Below, one piece after another: positions 58,401 to 64,000 of a DNA stretch of 64,000 nucleotides (its first letter is position 1; each line of letters opens with the position of its first letter). This DNA is from Chamaecyparis obtusa (taxonomy: Eukaryota; Streptophyta; Pinopsida; Cupressales; Cupressaceae). The notes beneath the pieces are model-generated. The model saw nothing but the letters and a program-made list of their open reading frames with translations, made no database searches and was not told the origin of the DNA. Made by a program: the position numbers and the translations under genes. The stretch covers positions 172,935-236,934 of the forward strand of contig BSBK01009266.1 of the NCBI GenBank assembly GCA_027943335.1. The letters run 5' to 3'.

Positions 58401-60445
58401 TATACTAGCTCTGGAATTATTATTATTTCTTATTCGAGTAAAAATTATTTATAATTATCAAATATGGTATATTTGATATGTTAAATTTATATTTGAAAAG
58501 TTATTTTGAAAAAAAAAATCCATATTTGAAAAGTTTATTTTATAAAGTATATGTTTTGGGGCTTTTAAAATACCCCCACCGTTTTGCAGGCCCTGGCATT
58601 GATTGCCGTGCACAGTACCAGGTATTGACGCATGACAGGCCCCGAGGGGGCTGCCGTTCGGCAGAACCAGTGGTACTGTCGCCGACCTCTGTGCAGTGCA
58701 GTAGGGGAAGGGGGACCCGCGGGTACCACCCCCCCCCCCCCCCCCCCATTTTTATTTATTATTTTATTTTAAATTCAAAAATTATAATATGTTTTGTAAA
58801 ATTTTATTTGTTATTAAATAGATTTGTATTTTAGTTTAGTTTTAATATTTTTTATTTTATTTTTATTTTTATTTCTAATTAATTTATTATTTAATTTAAT
58901 TTCATTTGGTATTAGATAATTTTAATTAATATTAAATATTAATTCTTTAATAAGAATTAGTTATGTTATATTGTTTTAGGTGTTAAAGTATTTATTGAAG
59001 GAAATTAGTTTATCTAATTTTAGTTTAATTTTCTTTTTATGCTTATCGTAAGGATCTTTGTCAATTATTGGAGTGTTTATTCTTGTGTGAATTTAGTGAT
59101 GCAATATTTAACGTACATGTTTTATATGAAAACTTTTCATGCCCTTGGCCAATTTGATTTGTATTGATATTTTTTAGGCGATTGTAGTTATCTTTTGGGG
59201 TTTAATCCAGAGGCTGGATTTTTTATTATCTTTTTTACCATGTGGTTTGCCATGCATGTGTAGTTAGTTTGCATGAGATGTTCTAACCCTAGGTGGGTTT
59301 GATCCTAGTGGTTTCTGGTCTTGCATGTTGAATCTAGTTGTAGAGATTCAAGAGTTTGTTAACTCAGAGTCATATTGTTCATGTGAAACCCTAGGGTAGG
59401 TCATCTAAGTGTATATAAGGAAGTGGCTTGTGAATTGGTGTCGGAGCTTGGAAGTGGCTACCAGGAGATCCTAGTACAAGCAGAGTAATAAGTGATAATT
59501 AATAAACATTGAGAACCTAAAATGAAACCTAATAAGATATTTTTGCCTCACCTATGCCTAAGTTCCCGATTGAGATTGTCTAGGATGGGAGTTGAGATCA
59601 TTCTTGCTACATTTATGGACTGGATATGGCATAGGTAGTATCTTGTCTACACAAGACATTACTATAAACCACATAGAGTCACTATGGCATCGGGTCTGAA
59701 GGGACTACTAGGATAACCCTAGAATTGGCTTGTGCGATGACACTTTCTGTATACATCTTAGGTTTACTAAGTGTTCTGTTTGCCTTTGGTAGAGTATGTT
59801 ATACCTTGTTGTACTTGTGGTATCTTTGAGTTAGAAGCTTTTAGGACCTTCTTCCTTGGTTGTTATTGTTGTTAGTTATCCGAGTGGGATTTGATGTTAT
59901 CTCCTCAGCATGGTGGGAGTGGACTATTTAGGTTCACGAGGTCGGGTGGTAGTGATTCTTTTACCATTTGAGATTTCAACGTTCATGCACTGAGGCTGAA
60001 TGATTCATGTTCTAGTTGTTCTTTCTTGTTCTTCTTTCTTCTTATGATCTTGTATCATTCTTTCAGATATTCAGAGTTATCATGTTGTATTTCTTTTCAG
60101 TTATTGTATTCACATACCTTGTGACATGTGCAGTGGATGCTTATTGTTATGGTTACCCTAAGGTACTAATTGTATTTATGTATTCATGCATTGGATGTTG
60201 TATTTAACTTTCAGATGTAATCTTGGGATTCATATCTTTATTTTATATTAATTAATTAACTCTTTCATAATCTACGTCATGGAACCCTTTGGAGTTGTAA
60301 CCTTTCTTAGTTGTGTATTGCTATGCTTTGCTTCCACATTGTAAAATTTAATGTTATTGATTGTTAACTTTTAAAAAAAATTATTCTGCAAACTTAGTCG
60401 CATGTTTAGGTTAAGTTCTTCAAGGTTCATTGGCGGGGCATTACA
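56805..60445 (+). repeat. 5' LTR of element E
   Basis: 3641 bp ending GGGGCATTACA. Its first 1.5-1.6 kb aligns to 62046-63700, except for about 100 bp present only in the 3' copy (near 62290-62400). It contains a short TA run (about 58369-58399), a GC-rich island (58560-58747) ending in 19 C, and no credible gene; frames such as 58478-58834 and 60016-60207 lack protein character. Confidence 0.88.
58560..58747. other. GC-rich island with inverted repeats and poly-C in E's LTR
   Basis: In AT-rich surroundings, about 190 bp are GC-rich, with CAGTACCA and TGGTACTG, a perfect CTGCCG-TT-CGGCAG stem, and a run of 19 C (58729-58747). The matching part of the 3' LTR is beyond the window. Confidence 0.8.
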
Positions 60446-60447
60446 CT

Positions 60448-60459
60448 TGGTATTAGAGC
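60448..60459 (+). other. Primer binding site of element E
   Basis: TGGTATTAGAGC, one C-to-T change from the Met-tRNA site, two bases after the LTR end. Confidence 0.9.
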
Positions 60460-60648
60460 ATCGAGTTCTACACTTAGAACTTGGGGAATTTGTGTGCCCA
60501 TTAGATGTGTAGTCTGTTAAACTTGAAACTAAACATAGACATAAAACAACATGCTTTCAGACCATTGCTTTGTGTTTATGTTTTCTTTTGTTTTTTGTTT
60601 TGAGTTATGTTGAGAGTTGTTTTTGGATTTCTGTATGATGCAGGAATT

Positions 60649-61896
60649 ATGCTTGTGACTAGAGCTGCTAGAGGTCATGGTAGAGGTCATGTTGGTAACC
60701 ATGGGAGGGGTAGATAGCCTAACCCTTCTACGAGTGTCAGTCAGGAGAGTTACCACCAGCAGTCTAGGGGTGAGTAAAGAGAGAATCATCAGGATGACCT
60801 TGATATGAGACAGATCTTGCAGGCGATGCTAGATCATCTTGGTTGTGATCAAGGTAGAGTTGAGTAGAATGCTTCCCATCTTTCTCAGAGGAATAGAGAG
60901 GGAAAGGGAGAGATCCAGGAGCCCTCCAAGGAGGAACTTCTCTATAGACCCTTCAGTCATGGTAGCAAACCATATGAGAGACCTTATGAGGGGACGAACC
61001 GTTCCCTTTGATGAGAAAGGTACTAGTCTTGAAGATGAGGCTTGGCTCATAGCTTTAGAGAGAAGTTTTTCCATGCATCCCTTTAGTAGCAATACTAAAG
61101 CTTGATATGCAGTGACATAGCTCACAGATTTTGCAGCTATATGGTGGAGGATAGAGGAGGAGAAGCTAGGTCTTCGGATGGATACAATTACTTGGGAATT
61201 GTTCTTAGAGAATTTTCGAGAATGTTTCCTATCTGATCAGTGGAGGAAATAGAGGGTAGATGAATTTCATAATTTGAAACAACTAACTATGATGGTGAGT
61301 GAATATGAGCTCAAATTCTTTGAGCTCAAATAGTATGCTGGCTTTGGACAATATATAGCCTTGCTAGTCCAACACTTTGTTAGGGGATTGAATTCTCACA
61401 TCATTGGGAATGTTCTACTTTTTTGAACCTAAGACCCTTAAAGATGTGGCCATTAAGGCTACCCTTAAGGAAGCAAATCTTGCATTGGGTCATGGTAGTC
61501 AGAAAGGTGTTCAGCCTAGTGATTCCAAGGGGAATCAATCTCATAAGAATGATAACTCTTCTACCTTTTCTCGAGGTAATCAAGATCGGCAGCAGAAGGG
61601 GTTTTCTTATCCATCTTAGGGTGGTGGTTCTCAATCCAAGAATCATTCTTATAGTCAGCCTGCTTAGAATCCTTAGTAGGAGGTTAGTAGAGGTAGTTTC
61701 CAGCAATCTGTTGCACCATCAGTGGGGAAAGCTTTCAATGGATATTGTTTCTCTTGTGGCCAATTTGGTCATAAGGAAAACAAATGTCCCCAGTTTTCAG
61801 CTCAGCAGTCAGGACAGAGGCCAGCAACTTTTGAGCCTACAATCAGTGATGCTAGTAGAACCCATAGGACTTTTGCAGCAAGGTTTGTTCCTTAGA
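60649..61896 (+). pseudogene. gag: Element E gag (decayed)
   Basis: ATG 60649 starts MLVTRAARGHGRGHVGNHGR, a basic start usual for gypsy gags of the chromovirus side. After a frame change near 60850 comes a Retrotrans_gag core: FAAIWWRIEEEKLG, ITWELFLENFRECFLSDQW, VDEFHNLKQLTMMVSEYELK and LVQHFVRGLNSHI (about 60990-61410). After another frame change near 61410 come LKDVAIKATLKEANLALG, a Gln/Ser-rich linker and zinc knuckle CFSCGQFGHKENKC at 61746-61787. Stops are mostly TAG. Nothing like a protease follows. Confidence 0.87.
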
Positions 61897-62045
61897 TTTT
61901 AGATCATAGGGTAGGAAAGGGTCCAATGGGACCTACTCAGTGATCCTTTTCTTAGATTTCCATTGGGTGTAGCAATGTTTATGGGACTTATGTTCCTATT
62001 TTGTTTGTAGGCTTCTAGGAGTAAGTCAATTCCTAGGGAGGTGGA

Positions 62046-64000
<1,955 letters not shown>

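Noticed and set aside
58478..58834. Frame across the GC-rich island of E's LTR
   Set aside because: Ends in poly-Pro from the poly-C run and lies within an LTR.

Overview
The window is repeat-derived plant nuclear DNA. I found no intact host gene, rRNA, tRNA or CRISPR array. LTR retrotransposons of typical plant lineages (two Tat/Ogre-like Ty3-gypsy, two chromoviruses, Ty1-copia) lie nested in one another, next to degenerate CCCTAA-type telomere-like DNA and AT-rich satellites. This fits a large, repeat-rich vascular plant genome. A gymnosperm is plausible, but nothing in the sequence proves it.

Layout. Positions 1-38081 are one nest. A minus-strand Ty1-copia element (K, 21411-38081, cut by the insertions and continuing off the left edge) was hit three times: by gypsy A in its reverse transcriptase (junction 21410/21411), by chromovirus C in its leader (24258-31379, target duplication CTGAG) and by chromovirus D in its LTR (31708-37132, target duplication TATTA). 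A itself carries gypsy B (7264-17009) in its RNase H. To the right of K's LTR come about 2.9 kb of telomere-like repeats (38082-40960), a 167-bp hairpin, remnants of a second copia element (42.2-43.4 kb), a 2.9-kb element with roughly 600-bp inverted repeats (46441-49340), a 5.8-kb satellite array with an exact 1038-bp higher-order period (49.8-55.6 kb), a decayed coding stretch I do not recognise (55.75-56.8 kb), and a gag-only element E with 3.6-kb LTRs (56805 to beyond the right edge).

How the parts work. A-D once encoded Gag (RNA packaging), protease, reverse transcriptase, RNase H and integrase; all are now broken by stops and some by frameshifts. The main result concerns A and B. Both have an extra RNase H domain with four conserved acidic residues placed between protease and reverse transcriptase. 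Their ordinary RNase H, downstream of reverse transcriptase, has lost catalytic aspartates at the same positions in both. Chromoviruses C and D, in the same window, lack the extra domain and keep those aspartates. This suggests that the upstream domain took over RNase H function in this lineage.

Decay is dominated by TAG stops. B keeps one reading phase for about 5.8 kb with 23 internal stops, 17 of them TAG, as expected from C-to-T change at methylated CAG sites. All coordinates, alignments and counts were made by eye.
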